The notes under the pieces are model-generated. The model saw only the letters and a list, made by a program, of their open reading frames with translations, ran no database searches and had not been told where the DNA came from. Source: Streptosporangium sp. NBC_01755 (lineage in GTDB: Bacteria; Actinomycetota; Actinomycetes; Streptosporangiales; Streptosporangiaceae). From it: 64,000 nucleotides of DNA. The stretch spans positions 4,960,001 through 5,024,000 of the forward strand of contig NZ_CP109131.1 of assembly GCF_035917995.1 (NCBI RefSeq), read 5' to 3'. The position numbers were made by a program, and so were the translations under genes. Each line of letters starts with the position of its first letter. The stretch's first letter is position 1. Shown here in pieces: positions 34,714 to 43,116 of the stretch.

Positions 34714-34855
34714 ACGCCCGGTGGCACGGCCCCGGCCGCGCCACCGGTTTCAGCGGCCGGGCGACCGGCGACAGGCCGTTCCTGCCGATGATCCGCTGCC
34801 CGTCCAGCGCCTCGACGACCTTGAAGCCGGTGCCGTAGACGATCACGTCGACCTC
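34714..34855 (-). pseudogene. Flavin monooxygenase (FMO/BVMO-type) C-terminal remnant
   Basis: On the minus strand the sequence reads VDVIVYGTGFKVVEALDGQ then RIIGRNGLSPVARPLKPVA, the conserved ATGF-type motif and downstream substrate-loop region of Baeyer-Villiger and related flavin monooxygenases. Only about 47 residues remain; no FAD or NADPH motif is found upstream and the frame closes just beyond. It sits in the gap after ggt and is a decayed fragment, not a gene. Confidence 0.55.
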
Positions 34856-35063
34856 GAGCTCCTTGCCGGCCTCTGCCGTCGGCGACCTCTCCGGCGGCAC
34901 AGACTTTCCCCCGGTTCCTGCTGTGGCGATGAGAGCGTTCCACGCTCGTTACTATTGGATTTCCTGTCTAATTTAGTGAGCGGTGGCCGCACCGTCCATA
35001 CTCGGGGTGCGGTGAGTCTCATCACACCAACCGGTCGGCACGTTCCCGTCGCCCGGGAACGCG

Positions 35064-35094
35064 AAAAGCGCCGAGGGCGGTGCCGTCGGCGCTT
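35064..35094 (-). terminator. Rho-independent terminator of the 58-aa membrane protein gene
   Basis: A 9-bp perfect stem (AAGCGCCGA at 35066-35074 with TCGGCGCTT at 35086-35094, 11-base loop) is followed, reading on the minus strand, by TTTT. It lies 16 bp beyond the stop at 35110. Confidence 0.85.
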
Positions 35095-35109
35095 CGTACC
35101 GTTCGGTTG

Positions 35110-35286
35110 TTAGAGCAGCAGGTATGCGGCCACGACGACGATGACCAGCACCGCGACCACCACGGCCGCCGTGATCGGCAGTGTGAGCGACCGCTTCTCG
35201 GGGGCGGCCTCCGGGTCCTTGCGCTGGGCGAACGCGCGGAACGCCTGGGTGTTGCCCGCAGGGTCAATCTGCTGAGGATCAGACAT
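35110..35286 (-). CDS. Small single-pass membrane protein (58 aa)
   Basis: ATG 35286, 58 aa, ending TAA 35110. The soluble N-terminal 33 residues (SDPQQIDPAGNTQAFRAFAQ) are followed by one hydrophobic segment (ITAAVVVAVLVIVVVAAYLLL) reaching the C-terminus, so it is tail-anchored. No family name is recognised. It is too short for prediction of function, but has its own good terminator and lies back to back with the SURF1 gene; the gap of 132 bp would contain both promoters. Real gene is likely from the clear anchor and terminator. Confidence 0.75.
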   Translation of the reverse strand: MSDPQQIDPAGNTQAFRAFAQRKDPEAAPEKRSLTLPITAAVVVAVLVIVVVAAYLLL

Positions 35287-35418
35287 GGGGATGACTTTAG
35301 CGATATTGGGTGCCTCCCCAACACTGATTTGTCCACTTTCACGGGAAGGCCGTCCTCGCGCCGGGCCGAGGCGGGTGCTGAGGGCCGGACCGCCTACCGG
35401 GGCGGATAGCGTGGTGTC

Positions 35419-36246
35419 ATGCTCCGGATCCTGTTCTCCGCCCGCGTGGTGGCGCTCCACCTGCTCGCGGTCGGAGCCCTCGTCGTGTGCGGGCTGCTGG
35501 GCAGGTGGCAGCTCGGCGTCTTCGAGGAGTCCGGTGGGCCCCGGGCATTGGTCGACCCCGCCCCCGTGGCGGTCACCACCCTCACCACGCCCGGAAAGCA
35601 CATAACGGCCGATGCGGTCAGCCACAGGGTGACCGCGGAAGGCACTTTCGACGCCTCGAAGCAGCTTCTGGTGGCCGAGCGCGACGGGGGCCTGTGGTTG
35701 CTCACCGCGCTCGATCTCGGCGACGGAACCTTCGTTCCCATCGTGCGTGGCTGGGTGGCCACGGCGCAGGATCCCGCCGTGGCGGCCGTGCCCGAGGGCA
35801 GGGTGACCGTCAGCGGGCGGCTGCAGCCCTCGGAGGCCACCGACAGTGTCCAGCGCCGGACCCGGCAGCTGCCGCAGGGGCAGGTGCTGACCGTGTCGTC
35901 GGCCGAACTGATCAACCTCTGGCGGGACACGAAGCTGCGCAACGGGTTCGTGGTGGCAGGCGAGCAGTCACCGGCTCCCGCGGTCGCGGCCAGGCCGGTG
36001 AACGTCCCCCCGCCGACCGAGTCGGGGGTGCTCACCTGGCGCAACCTCGCCTATGCCGCCCAGTGGTGGATCTTCGGGCTGTTCGCGGTCTTCATGTGGT
36101 GGCACTTCGTACGCGACGCGCTGCGCGGCCGCGTGCGGGAGAGCACCCCCGGCTCCGGCTCAGACTCCGGCTCGGACTCCGATTTCGACGCCGGAGCCGC
36201 CGCCGCGCCCGAAACCCCCGCCCTGCCAGCTCACACCACCCCGTGA
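35419..36246 (+). CDS. SURF1-family cytochrome oxidase biogenesis protein
   Basis: 275 aa from ATG 35419. Two membrane segments near the ends (residues 8-30, VVALHLLAVGALVVCGLLG, and 215-235, WWIFGLFAVFMWWHF) bracket an extracytoplasmic domain with the SURF1 signatures LGRWQL and WLLTALDLGDGTFVPIVRGW. It helps assemble heme-copper cytochrome c oxidase, probably in heme a insertion. The C-terminal 40 residues are Ser/Asp-rich. A DUF3817 protein gene begins 29 bp later on the same strand, a combination seen near respiratory assembly genes. Confidence 0.9.
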   Translation: MLRILFSARVVALHLLAVGALVVCGLLGRWQLGVFEESGGPRALVDPAPVAVTTLTTPGKHITADAVSHRVTAEGTFDASKQLLVAERDGGLWLLTALDLGDGTFVPIVRGWVATAQDPAVAAVPEGRVTVSGRLQPSEATDSVQRRTRQLPQGQVLTVSSAELINLWRDTKLRNGFVVAGEQSPAPAVAARPVNVPPPTESGVLTWRNLAYAAQWWIFGLFAVFMWWHFVRDALRGRVRESTPGSGSDSGSDSDFDAGAAAAPETPALPAHTTP

Positions 36247-36275
36247 ACCGAACCCCAAGACCGAGGTAACCGACA

Positions 36276-36587
36276 GTGGAATCCGCTCTCAAGCCCTTTC
36301 GCATCCTGGCCTACATCGTCGGCGTGATGCTGCTCGTCCTGGTCACCTGCATCGTGCTCAGGTACGGCTTCGGCATCGAGGAGCCCTCGAAGGTCGTCTC
36401 CCCGATCCATGGCTTCCTCTACATGCTCTATCTCGTGGCCGCGATGAACCTGGGCATGAAGGCGCGCTGGACGTGGCAGTACATCCTCGGGGTGATGCTC
36501 GCCGGCACCGTGCCGCTGCTCTCGTTCGTGTTCGAGCGCAGGGTCACCCGCCGGGTGGAATCAGAGCTCGCGACCGCCGCCGCCTGA
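36276..36587 (+). CDS. DUF3817 small integral membrane protein
   Basis: 103 aa from GTG 36276. Three hydrophobic segments with the DUF3817 pattern LKPFRILAYIVGVMLLVLV, then VSPIHGFLYMLYLVAAMNLG (a conserved HG followed by YLV). Function unknown; a respiratory or cell-envelope role is suggested by the preceding SURF1 gene, with which it probably forms an operon. Homologues occur throughout actinobacteria. Confidence 0.9.
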   Translation: MESALKPFRILAYIVGVMLLVLVTCIVLRYGFGIEEPSKVVSPIHGFLYMLYLVAAMNLGMKARWTWQYILGVMLAGTVPLLSFVFERRVTRRVESELATAAA

Positions 36588-36593
36588 TCGGCC

Positions 36594-36647
36594 GGGCCCC
36601 TCGCGGTCCGGTCCCTGCCGGCAGGGCCCCTCGCGATCCGGTCCCCG
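36594..36647. repeat. Two 24-bp imperfect direct repeats
   Basis: GGGCCCCTCGCG(G/A)TCCGGTCCC occurs at 36594 and again 30 bp later at 36624. It lies in the spacer after the DUF3817 gene, converging on the next small gene. Confidence 0.8.
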
Positions 36648-36719
36648 TCGGCCCGGCTGTCGTGGCCCGTGGACGTGGGCTCGCGAGGCCGGGCCGCGAC
36701 GGGTGGGACAGTCCTCGCG

Positions 36720-36911
36720 TCAGCGGCCGAGACCACGACGGCGGGCGCGCTTGAGCCGCTCGCGCTGGGACGGATCGAGCATCAGGTAGCCGACGACCGG
36801 GGCGGCGACGACGCCCAGGAGGATCAGCAGCGTCAGGAAACCCGGCAGGAACAGCCACGACAGGAACACCACTGCTCCGGCGCCGATCGCGTACTTCTGG
36901 ATAGGCGACAT
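36720..36911 (-). CDS. Small two-segment membrane protein (63 aa)
   Basis: ATG 36911 with GGAGG nine bases upstream. It reads MSPIQKYAIGAGAVVFLSWL then LLGVVAAPVVGYLMLD, two hydrophobic spans (PspC-like in size), and ends in a basic tail (RERLKRARRRGLGR). No family is named with confidence. It is monocistronic, converging on DUF3817. The composition is typical for actinomycete small membrane proteins of unknown role. Confidence 0.72.
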   Translation of the reverse strand: MSPIQKYAIGAGAVVFLSWLFLPGFLTLLILLGVVAAPVVGYLMLDPSQRERLKRARRRGLGR

Positions 36912-37143
36912 CCTCAACATCCTCCGAACGCGGGGCGGACGCCCCGTCTGTATTTCATTGTGCGTCGCCAGTCCAACGTGTGGACACACCGCGCGGTTCC
37001 AGCCGAGATATATCGTGATTCCCGCTGCTCCGCCAGTGCCCTGAGCGCCGCCACGCCGGGGCCATCTCGTCCATCAGACTCTCCCGAGACGACCGTTCCG
37101 CCTGCCCGGCTGAGGTCAGGTCCGTTGAGGCCAGGTCCGGGGC

Positions 37144-37607
37144 TCACTTCTCCCGGCTGAGCCTTTCCAGGATCCACCGGGCGGTCTTGAGCGCGCCCCT
37201 GCTCGTACTGCCGTCGACGTCCTCGGCGATGCCGCGCTGGTACTGGACGGCGACCACGAGGTTGGCCGCACGGAAGACCACCGAGCCGGTGTAGGTCAGT
37301 TCGTTGGTGACCTCGTCGGCATATGCCTCGGAGCCGATCCCGGCCAGTGCCTCAGCCGGTTTGACGTGGGTGACCGGAGCTCCCACGTCCGTCCTGGTCC
37401 GTTCGCGGGTCTCCTTGAGGAACCTCGCGTAGGTGCGCCGGGCCGCCTCGTCGGAGACGAAGCCGAAGGTGGAGATCACCAGGCTGTACTTTCGGTGATC
37501 GTGACGTCGCGGCGGAGCAGCTCGTCGCGCGAGCGCCAGCTCGTGCCCGCGCGGTCGCGGCGCTCCAGCATGCGGTAGCGCCCGGCCAGAAGGCCGGGAT
37601 CGGTCAT
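37144..37607 (-). pseudogene. Collapsed serine/threonine kinase gene (N-lobe stub plus sensor-domain remnant)
   Basis: From ATG 37607 a 43-codon frame reads like the first strands of a PknB-type kinase (LLAGRYRMLERRDRAGTSWR then LLRRDVTITE, with the usual catalytic Lys of VAIKE changed to Thr) and stops at 37476. A second frame starts at GTG 37479, overlapping that stop by GTGA, and encodes 111 aa (stop 37144) matching the C-terminal part of the extracytoplasmic domain in the three intact neighbours (ALKTARWILERL). About 350 residues of kinase, linker and membrane anchor are missing. The second frame may still be translated as a free soluble domain, but I regard the locus as an internally deleted copy. 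Confidence 0.7.
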
Positions 37608-37687
37608 GCGAACCCTCCCGGTCCGGTGTGCTGTCCGGTGTGCTTCTCGGCGTCGGTCAACGCGAGCCGTCCCGGCGGACGCGTTCC

Positions 37688-39259
37688 TCAGTCACGGCTG
37701 TTCAGCTCCTCGGAGACCTGGCGTGCGATCTTCAGAGCGTCCCGTCGCAGCGCGGTTCCGGCACGCTTTCCCACCTCCGACAGGTTGACCTCGACCAGCA
37801 GGTTGCTCACCCGGAACCGGATCAGGGAGTGGATCCGGTCCAGGGCGACGATGTCGTAGGAGAACGCCTCCGCCCCGACCCGGCCGATGTTCCTGAGCGG
37901 GCCTGTGGAGCCCAGGAGGCCGTTGCCCTGGTCGGCGATGGTCCTGGTGCGCTCGGAGACGAAGAACGCGTGGGCGGTGTCGGGGCCGCTCTTGCCGGGG
38001 GTGGGAGCCATGTGACCGACCGCGACCTGCAGCCTGCGGTCGGTACGGGTATCGCCCAGGGAGCTGTCCCAGCTGCAGTAGGGCTCGTGGCCCTGCCTGC
38101 CCTCCATGGGCAGCGGTGACGCACTCGGCACCGCGACCTCGACCTGGGACCCGGCCAGCAGCGTGCACGGGTCGGGGGCGGTGGCGAACCGGCCGGCGTC
38201 CGCCGCCCGCGGCGGTGTCCCGGACGTCTCGGACCCGCCCATGGTCAGCAGCCCCGTACCGGCCACCGCCGCCGTACCGGCCACCGCCGCCGCGACCACG
38301 GCCAGCGAGGCTCCGACGATCAGGCCGGTACGGCGCGGTCTGGCCGGTGCCGGGGCCGCGATCTGGAGTGTCGCGGTCTGGGGCGGCGGTACCTGCGGTG
38401 CGGTCGTCGGGGAGAGCGGTCCCGCGGGCAGTCCCTGGGCGACCTGCCGTAGCGCGGTGCGCAGCCCGGACTCTCCCGGTCGCTGCCGGGGCTCCTTGGC
38501 CAGCATGGCCAGCAGTACGGGAGCCAGTTCCCCGGCCCGGGACGGGAAAGGGGTGTCCTGGGTGAGCACCGCACCGATGGTGGCGACCGGCGTGTCACGC
38601 CGGAAGGGCCCCTGGCCCTCGACCGCCGCGTACAGGGTCGCGCCCAGGGACCACAGGTCGGCGGACGGGCCGTCGCCGGCGCCGCGCAGCCGCTCGGGGG
38701 CGATGTAGCCCGGGGAGCCGACCAGCGCGTCCGGTGAGGTGAGCTGGGCGTCGCCCTCCAGCGTGGCGATGCCGAAGTCGGTCAGCAACACCCCGCCGTC
38801 CTGGGCGAGCATGATGTTGGCCGGTTTCACGTCGCGGTGCATGATGCCCCGGCTGTGCGCGAGGGTCAGCGCGTCCAGCACGGCCAGGCCGATCACGGCC
38901 ACCCGGTGCGGCGGGAGCGGTCCGCCGGCGCGGATCGCGTCGTCCAGCGAACGGCCCCTGACCAGGTCCATCACGATCCACGGGCGGCCGTCCTGGGCGA
39001 TGACGTCGTGGACGGCCACGATGGACGGATGTCCGAGTCTGGCGGCGGCGCGGGCCTCGCGCATGGTGCGCTCCCGCATCTCGTCGCGGTGCGCCTGGGG
39101 CAGGTGCGGGGCGAGCGTGACCTCCTTGATCGCCACCTCGCGGTGGAGGAGCTCGTCACGGGCCCGCCACACCACGCCCATCCCGCCCGCGCCGAGCCGT
39201 GCGAGCGCCCGGTAGCGGCCCGCCAGCACGGGCAGCGGGCCGGACGCCGGATCACTCAT
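37688..39259 (-). CDS. PknB-type serine/threonine protein kinase with extracytoplasmic Cys-pair domain
   Basis: 523 aa from ATG 39259, overlapping the upstream gene by 8 bp. The kinase domain (10-270) is complete: glycine loop LGAGGMGVVW, catalytic Lys in VAIKEV, IMHRDVKPANIM (about 138), DFG in LLTDFGIATL (about 161) and APERL. Then a Pro-rich linker, one membrane segment (about 310-330, GLIVGASLAVVAAAVAG), and an outside domain with paired cysteines (APDPCTLLAG and YCSWDSS), resembling DUF3558-type lipoprotein domains. It should autophosphorylate and signal from the envelope. It is the last intact copy of a kinase gene series transcribed on the minus strand. Confidence 0.92.
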   Translation of the reverse strand: MSDPASGPLPVLAGRYRALARLGAGGMGVVWRARDELLHREVAIKEVTLAPHLPQAHRDEMRERTMREARAAARLGHPSIVAVHDVIAQDGRPWIVMDLVRGRSLDDAIRAGGPLPPHRVAVIGLAVLDALTLAHSRGIMHRDVKPANIMLAQDGGVLLTDFGIATLEGDAQLTSPDALVGSPGYIAPERLRGAGDGPSADLWSLGATLYAAVEGQGPFRRDTPVATIGAVLTQDTPFPSRAGELAPVLLAMLAKEPRQRPGESGLRTALRQVAQGLPAGPLSPTTAPQVPPPQTATLQIAAPAPARPRRTGLIVGASLAVVAAAVAGTAAVAGTGLLTMGGSETSGTPPRAADAGRFATAPDPCTLLAGSQVEVAVPSASPLPMEGRQGHEPYCSWDSSLGDTRTDRRLQVAVGHMAPTPGKSGPDTAHAFFVSERTRTIADQGNGLLGSTGPLRNIGRVGAEAFSYDIVALDRIHSLIRFRVSNLLVEVNLSEVGKRAGTALRRDALKIARQVSEELNSRD

Positions 39260-41189
39260 CGGTCTTCAGGGACTCGGCGAGCCAGCGCGCGGCCTGCAAC
39301 GCGCCTTCGGCGATCTTGCCGTCCGGGTCATCCTTGACACCGCCCCGCTCGTAGTCGACCTCGGCGATCAGGTTGCTGATCCGGAAGACCACCGTTGTCT
39401 TGTAGGACCCGCCGTACAGGTTGATGGAGTTGTGCCCGCCGGAGGTGAAGGCCTCCTCGCCGATCCCTCGCAGGTCCTTGGGCGGGGTCGGCTTGGGGGT
39501 GGCGAACTGGCCCTTGTCGAGGGTGTCCTTCTTCTTGCCGGCCAGATACTCCTTCGCTCTCGCGACCTCCGACCCGTTCTGCTTCTGGGCGATCAGCCGG
39601 ACCCGCAGGTCGTACTTCTCCACGTTGGGTTTGCGCCAGTCGTACCGGTTGAGCCAGTCGCACGCCGAGTGTTCGACCTCCGAGCTGTTGAATCCCGGCA
39701 CCAGCTGGTTCACCTGCTTGTCGTCGAGCAGGCCACAGGCCCGGGGCGCCGTGGCGAAGCGCCCCTTGGCCCCGGAGGGGGTAACGGAGATGTCGCCGTC
39801 GGCGTTGGCGAGCACCGAGGTGAGCAGGACGCCGATGCTGACCGCCATGCCGAAGAGCAGCACCCCGGTCAGTGCCACGACCGGCCGGGGCACGAGCACC
39901 CCCGTCGCCCGCGCGGAACGCCCGGTGGGCTCGTCCGCCATCTCCCGTGCCGCGTCGGGGGTGGGGACCAACTCGCGTGAGGTGGGGGTGTCCGGGGGGT
40001 TCGAGTGGGCTGGCGGGGGACCGTGCTGGAAGGGCCCGCCGGGGGGGGACGGGTCCTGGTGAGGTGAGCCCTGGGGAGGCGGGCTTGAGGGCGGGTCCTG
40101 CCAGGCGGCCGGTGTGTCCAGGGGAGGGAGCGGTCCCGGCCAGGCGGTCGGCGCGTTCGGGGCAGGGGGCGCGGCCTGTTGGGGGGCCGAGACGTCCTGG
40201 GGGGCGAGCCCGGCGGTGACTGTGGATATCTGCTCGGTCAGGTTCTTCCTGAAGGGCGTGGTCACCTCCGCTTCGGTGATCGAAACGGTCCCGCCCTCCT
40301 GCCCCCCGGAGGCTCCCGCCGTTCCTGGTGCTTCAGGGCCGCTGAGCGGTTGGGGTACCGGTGCCGCGAGGGTCGGGAAGGCCGCCTGCCCGAAGGCCGC
40401 CGGTGCTCCGGGAGCGGAGGGGCCGGAGGGGCCGGAGGGGCCGGAGGGAGCGGAAGGGGTGGAGGGAGCGGAGGGGGTGGAGGGGCCGGAGGGAGCGGAA
40501 GGGGTGGAGGGAGCGGAGGGGGTGGAGGGAGCGGAAGGAGCGGAAGGGGTGGAGGGGCCGGAGGGAGCGGAAGGGGTGGGTCCCGGAACCTGGGAGAGCG
40601 CACCCCAGGGGAGTGGGGGGGCGGGAGGTTCGGGACGGTACAGGGAGACGTCGAGCAGGGCATTGCGCAGGGTGTCGGGATCGGGTCGCTGGGTGGGGTC
40701 GCCCGCGAGAAGGCGGAACAGGATGGGTGCGATCGGGCCCGCGTTGTCCAGGGAGCCGCCCGGCGACGGCGGGCGGCCCTCGACCGCGGTGTAGAGGGTC
40801 GCGCCGAGCGACCACAGGTCGGCGGCAGGGCTGGTCACGCCCTCGGGAGAGGTGAAGAGCGAGGACGGCAGGGAGGGCGCGGTGAGGACGATCTGCTCGT
40901 ACGGGCCGAGCAACACCGAGCCCGGTCGCACATCCCCGTGGAGCATGCCCTGCCTGTGTATCACCACGAGCTGGTCCAGCACGGCCACGCCGACCATCGC
41001 GGCCTGCTGCGGGGACATCGGCCCGAACCGGGTGATCACCTGCTCCAGCGAGCTCTGCTCGAGCATGGGCGGGCCCCCGGTTCCGGCGATCCCCGGCCCC
41101 GGCCCCGGCCCCGGCCCCGGCCCCGGCGCGGGGGCGGTGTGCCCGCCCGCGTGCCTGCCCTGCGATGAGGGGACGTCTGGATGGTTCAT
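39252..41189 (-). CDS. Pseudokinase with Pro/Ser-rich repeat linker and extracytoplasmic Cys-pair domain
   Basis: 645 aa from ATG 41189 in an ATGA overlap with the previous kinase. The kinase-like region (about 50-230) lacks an N-lobe: no glycine loop or catalytic Lys precedes it. The catalytic loop is [10 protein letters not shown] (HGD for HRD, Ser for Asn) and DFG is missing (VLTAPSLPS). It retains the C-lobe ([16 protein letters not shown]). A low-complexity linker of about 200 residues follows, then a membrane segment (about 436-458, [17 protein letters not shown]) and the Cys-pair domain (PRACGLLDD and SACDWLN). It probably acts as a scaffold or a regulator of the adjacent active kinases, since phosphotransfer is not expected. 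Confidence 0.85.
   Translation of the reverse strand: MNHPDVPSSQGRHAGGHTAPAPGPGPGPGPGPGIAGTGGPPMLEQSSLEQVITRFGPMSPQQAAMVGVAVLDQLVVIHRQGMLHGDVRPGSVLLGPYEQIVLTAPSLPSSLFTSPEGVTSPAADLWSLGATLYTAVEGRPPSPGGSLDNAGPIAPILFRLLAGDPTQRPDPDTLRNALLDVSLYRPEPPAPPLPWGALSQVPGPTPSAPSGPSTPSAPSAPSTPSAPSTPSAPSGPSTPSAPSTPSAPSGPSGPSGPSAPGAPAAFGQAAFPTLAAPVPQPLSGPEAPGTAGASGGQEGGTVSITEAEVTTPFRKNLTEQISTVTAGLAPQDVSAPQQAAPPAPNAPTAWPGPLPPLDTPAAWQDPPSSPPPQGSPHQDPSPPGGPFQHGPPPAHSNPPDTPTSRELVPTPDAAREMADEPTGRSARATGVLVPRPVVALTGVLLFGMAVSIGVLLTSVLANADGDISVTPSGAKGRFATAPRACGLLDDKQVNQLVPGFNSSEVEHSACDWLNRYDWRKPNVEKYDLRVRLIAQKQNGSEVARAKEYLAGKKKDTLDKGQFATPKPTPPKDLRGIGEEAFTSGGHNSINLYGGSYKTTVVFRISNLIAEVDYERGGVKDDPDGKIAEGALQAARWLAESLKTDE
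40395..40585 (-). repeat. Coding low-complexity repeat (Ser-Ala/Thr/Gly-Pro triplets) in the pseudokinase
   Basis: Units of GGAGGGAGCGGAAGGGGTG and shorter 9-bp modules (read on plus) repeat many times and encode about 60 residues of SAP, STP and SGP triplets. The period is a multiple of three and the frame is kept, so it is a flexible linker under expansion-contraction. Confidence 0.85.
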
Positions 41190-42811
41190 TCGCCCGCTTT
41201 CTGATTGTTCAACGCGTTCGCGACCCACGTCGCGGTGGTGTGGGCACCCGCCTGGATCGCAGGACCGTCCTTGCTGCCGTCCACCACGGTGTAACCGACC
41301 TCCAGGACGAGGCTGTCCACACGGATGATCACATAGCTCTGCTCCAGCCTGCCTGTCCTGCGGTTCTCGTAGACGTCGTAGCCGAACGACTCGTCCCCGA
41401 CGGGTTTCACGGCCGTCGGCGCCGTGGAGCGGGCGGAGCGGATACCGGCCTGGATCTCCGGCCAGCTCCAGGCGTTCTCCCCGCTCGGTATGGTGCTCTG
41501 GTGCTGGTTCACGAACAGCTCGTGGGCCTGCTGAGGGCTCTTGCCCCACTGCTTGCTATCGGGAAGACGCACCTCCAGTCCCATGCCACTGACCGCCCAC
41601 TGGCAGCCCCCGTCGTTGGTGGGCTTGCCCTCGCCGGTCAGCGCGGGCAGCAGTTGCCTGGCCCTGTTGCCGGGGATGAGCCTGCACACGTCCACAGGAG
41701 TGCTGAAGGCGCCGGGACTTTCGCTGAGCCTGATCCCTCTCTCGGCGGCCGTCGGGGCCGGGGTCAGCAGGAACGTCACCCCGAAGGTGACCCCGATGAC
41801 CACCGCGATCCCGGCCATCTCGGCGGCGGCCCATTGCGCCGCACGTCCCCGGCCCGGCTTGGACGGCTGTACGGGGACAGAGGGGGAGACGGGGGCAGAG
41901 GCGGGAGCAGAGGCGGGGACGGCGGGCGGTAGGGGGTGGTGCGGTGCGGCGGCTGGAATCCCGCCGGCCCTGTCGGCCTTGGCGACCGTACGGCCGGTGG
42001 CCAGCTCGGCCAGGGAGCGGGCGACGGCGTCGAACGACGGCCGGGCCTTGGGAACCGGGTCGAGCATGAGCATCAGCAGCGGGCCCAGCCCGCCCGCGCG
42101 CTCCGGCGGCCTGGGCGGCTCGGTGAGCACCCGGTCGATCGCCGCGATGGGGGTCTCCGCCGGGTGCGGCGGCATACCCTCAACGGCGAAGTAGAGCGTG
42201 GCGCCGAGAGACCACAGGTCGGAGGCGGGGCCGCTGCGTTCGCCGCGCAGTTGTTCCGGCGCGATGTAGTTGGGCGAGCCGATCAGGTGGCCGGTCCGAC
42301 CTGAGGTGACCTCGCCGTCGACGACCGCGGTGCCGAAGTCGGTGAGGACCGCCCTGCCGGTCCTGGTGAGAAAGACGTTGCCCGGTTTCACGTCGCGGTG
42401 GACCACACCGGCGGCGTGGGCGGTGCCGAGCGCGCTGAGGATGCCCACACCGATCCTGGCCACCTGGTGCAGCGGCAGCGGGCTCCGGTCGCGGACCGTT
42501 TGCTCCAGAGACGCGCCTGAAAGAAGCTCCATGACGATCCAGGGCCGCTCCTGGTCGATGACCACGTCATGGACGGTCACGATCGAGGGATGCTTGAGCC
42601 TGGCGGCGAGGTTGGCCTCGCGAAGCGCCGAGGCGAGGACCTCCCGCCGCCTGGCGGGATCGAGGTCAGGCGGGAGCCGAACCTCCTTCACCGCCACGTC
42701 ACGGCCAAGCATCTCGTCGGTGGCGAGCCAGACCGTGCCTGCCCCGCCCCCGGAGAGAGGGCTGAGTAGCCGATAGCGGTCCGCCAGCACTTGAGTGTCG
42801 ATCCTGCTCAC
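41186..42811 (-). CDS. PknB-type serine/threonine protein kinase (first of the series)
   Basis: 541 aa from GTG 42811 (the frame is open to TTG 42868; GTG 42859 is an alternative). It has glycine loop LSGGGAGTVWLA, Lys in VAVKEVRLP, HRDVKPGNVFL (about 135) and DFGTAVVDG (about 158), then a linker, one membrane span (about 325-345, EMAGIAVVIGVTFGVTFLL), and an outside domain with Cys in VDVCRLIPG and GGCQWAV. The architecture equals that of the other two members, so this is a tandem duplication. The stop overlaps the pseudokinase start by 4 bp, implying translational coupling of the series. Confidence 0.92.
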   Translation of the reverse strand: MSRIDTQVLADRYRLLSPLSGGGAGTVWLATDEMLGRDVAVKEVRLPPDLDPARRREVLASALREANLAARLKHPSIVTVHDVVIDQERPWIVMELLSGASLEQTVRDRSPLPLHQVARIGVGILSALGTAHAAGVVHRDVKPGNVFLTRTGRAVLTDFGTAVVDGEVTSGRTGHLIGSPNYIAPEQLRGERSGPASDLWSLGATLYFAVEGMPPHPAETPIAAIDRVLTEPPRPPERAGGLGPLLMLMLDPVPKARPSFDAVARSLAELATGRTVAKADRAGGIPAAAPHHPLPPAVPASAPASAPVSPSVPVQPSKPGRGRAAQWAAAEMAGIAVVIGVTFGVTFLLTPAPTAAERGIRLSESPGAFSTPVDVCRLIPGNRARQLLPALTGEGKPTNDGGCQWAVSGMGLEVRLPDSKQWGKSPQQAHELFVNQHQSTIPSGENAWSWPEIQAGIRSARSTAPTAVKPVGDESFGYDVYENRRTGRLEQSYVIIRVDSLVLEVGYTVVDGSKDGPAIQAGAHTTATWVANALNNQKAGE

Positions 42812-42957
42812 CCCGTTCGCTATCCCATCGCGGACAGCAACATAGTCACTTAGCGGCACATGAACCAATGAAAAGGGATTCCGCCTGCCGCATTGAGACC
42901 TGGTTTCCGCTTACGCGGTGTCATGGGCGTCCTCACAACGCGACGGAGCCGAGAGCC

Positions 42958-43092
42958 GGCGCCCGTACGGGCGGAAAATCGGTTCGACCGAGTGGCCGTG
43001 GGGAGGGCGTGCCGCCGACGCCCCGGAGTCGAGGTCAGGCGCCCGTACGGGCGGGGGCGATCATGTCTCCTGGTTCGACCGAGTGGCCGTGG
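42958..43092. repeat. Duplicated 80-90 bp spacer module with 14-bp palindrome
   Basis: GGCGCCCGTACGGGCGG occurs at 42958-42974 and 43038-43054 and contains the perfect palindrome CGCCCGTACGGGCG. GGTTCGACCGAGTGGCCGTG plus G occurs at 42981-43001 and 43072-43092. The two modules are in the same order, 80-91 bp apart, with divergent sequence between. They lie upstream of the kinase series and after the NAT gene stop, so they could be binding sites. Confidence 0.85.
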
Positions 43093-43096
43093 AGAG

Positions 43097-43116
43097 TTTG
43101 AATCTCAGGATTCAAA
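43097..43116 (-). terminator. Inverted repeat over the nat stop codon
   Basis: TTTGAATC (43097-43104) pairs with GATTCAAA (43109-43116) around a 4-base loop that includes the stop TGA. On the minus strand it is not followed by a clear T-run, so termination is possible but unproven. Confidence 0.55.

Noticed and set aside
33003-34943. 646-aa minus-strand frame over ggt
   Set aside because: Shadow of ggt, low-complexity composition and no family signal.
41095-41130. GGCCCC repeat as a structural element
   Set aside because: It encodes a PGPGPG stretch in frame within the pseudokinase, so it is a coding repeat.
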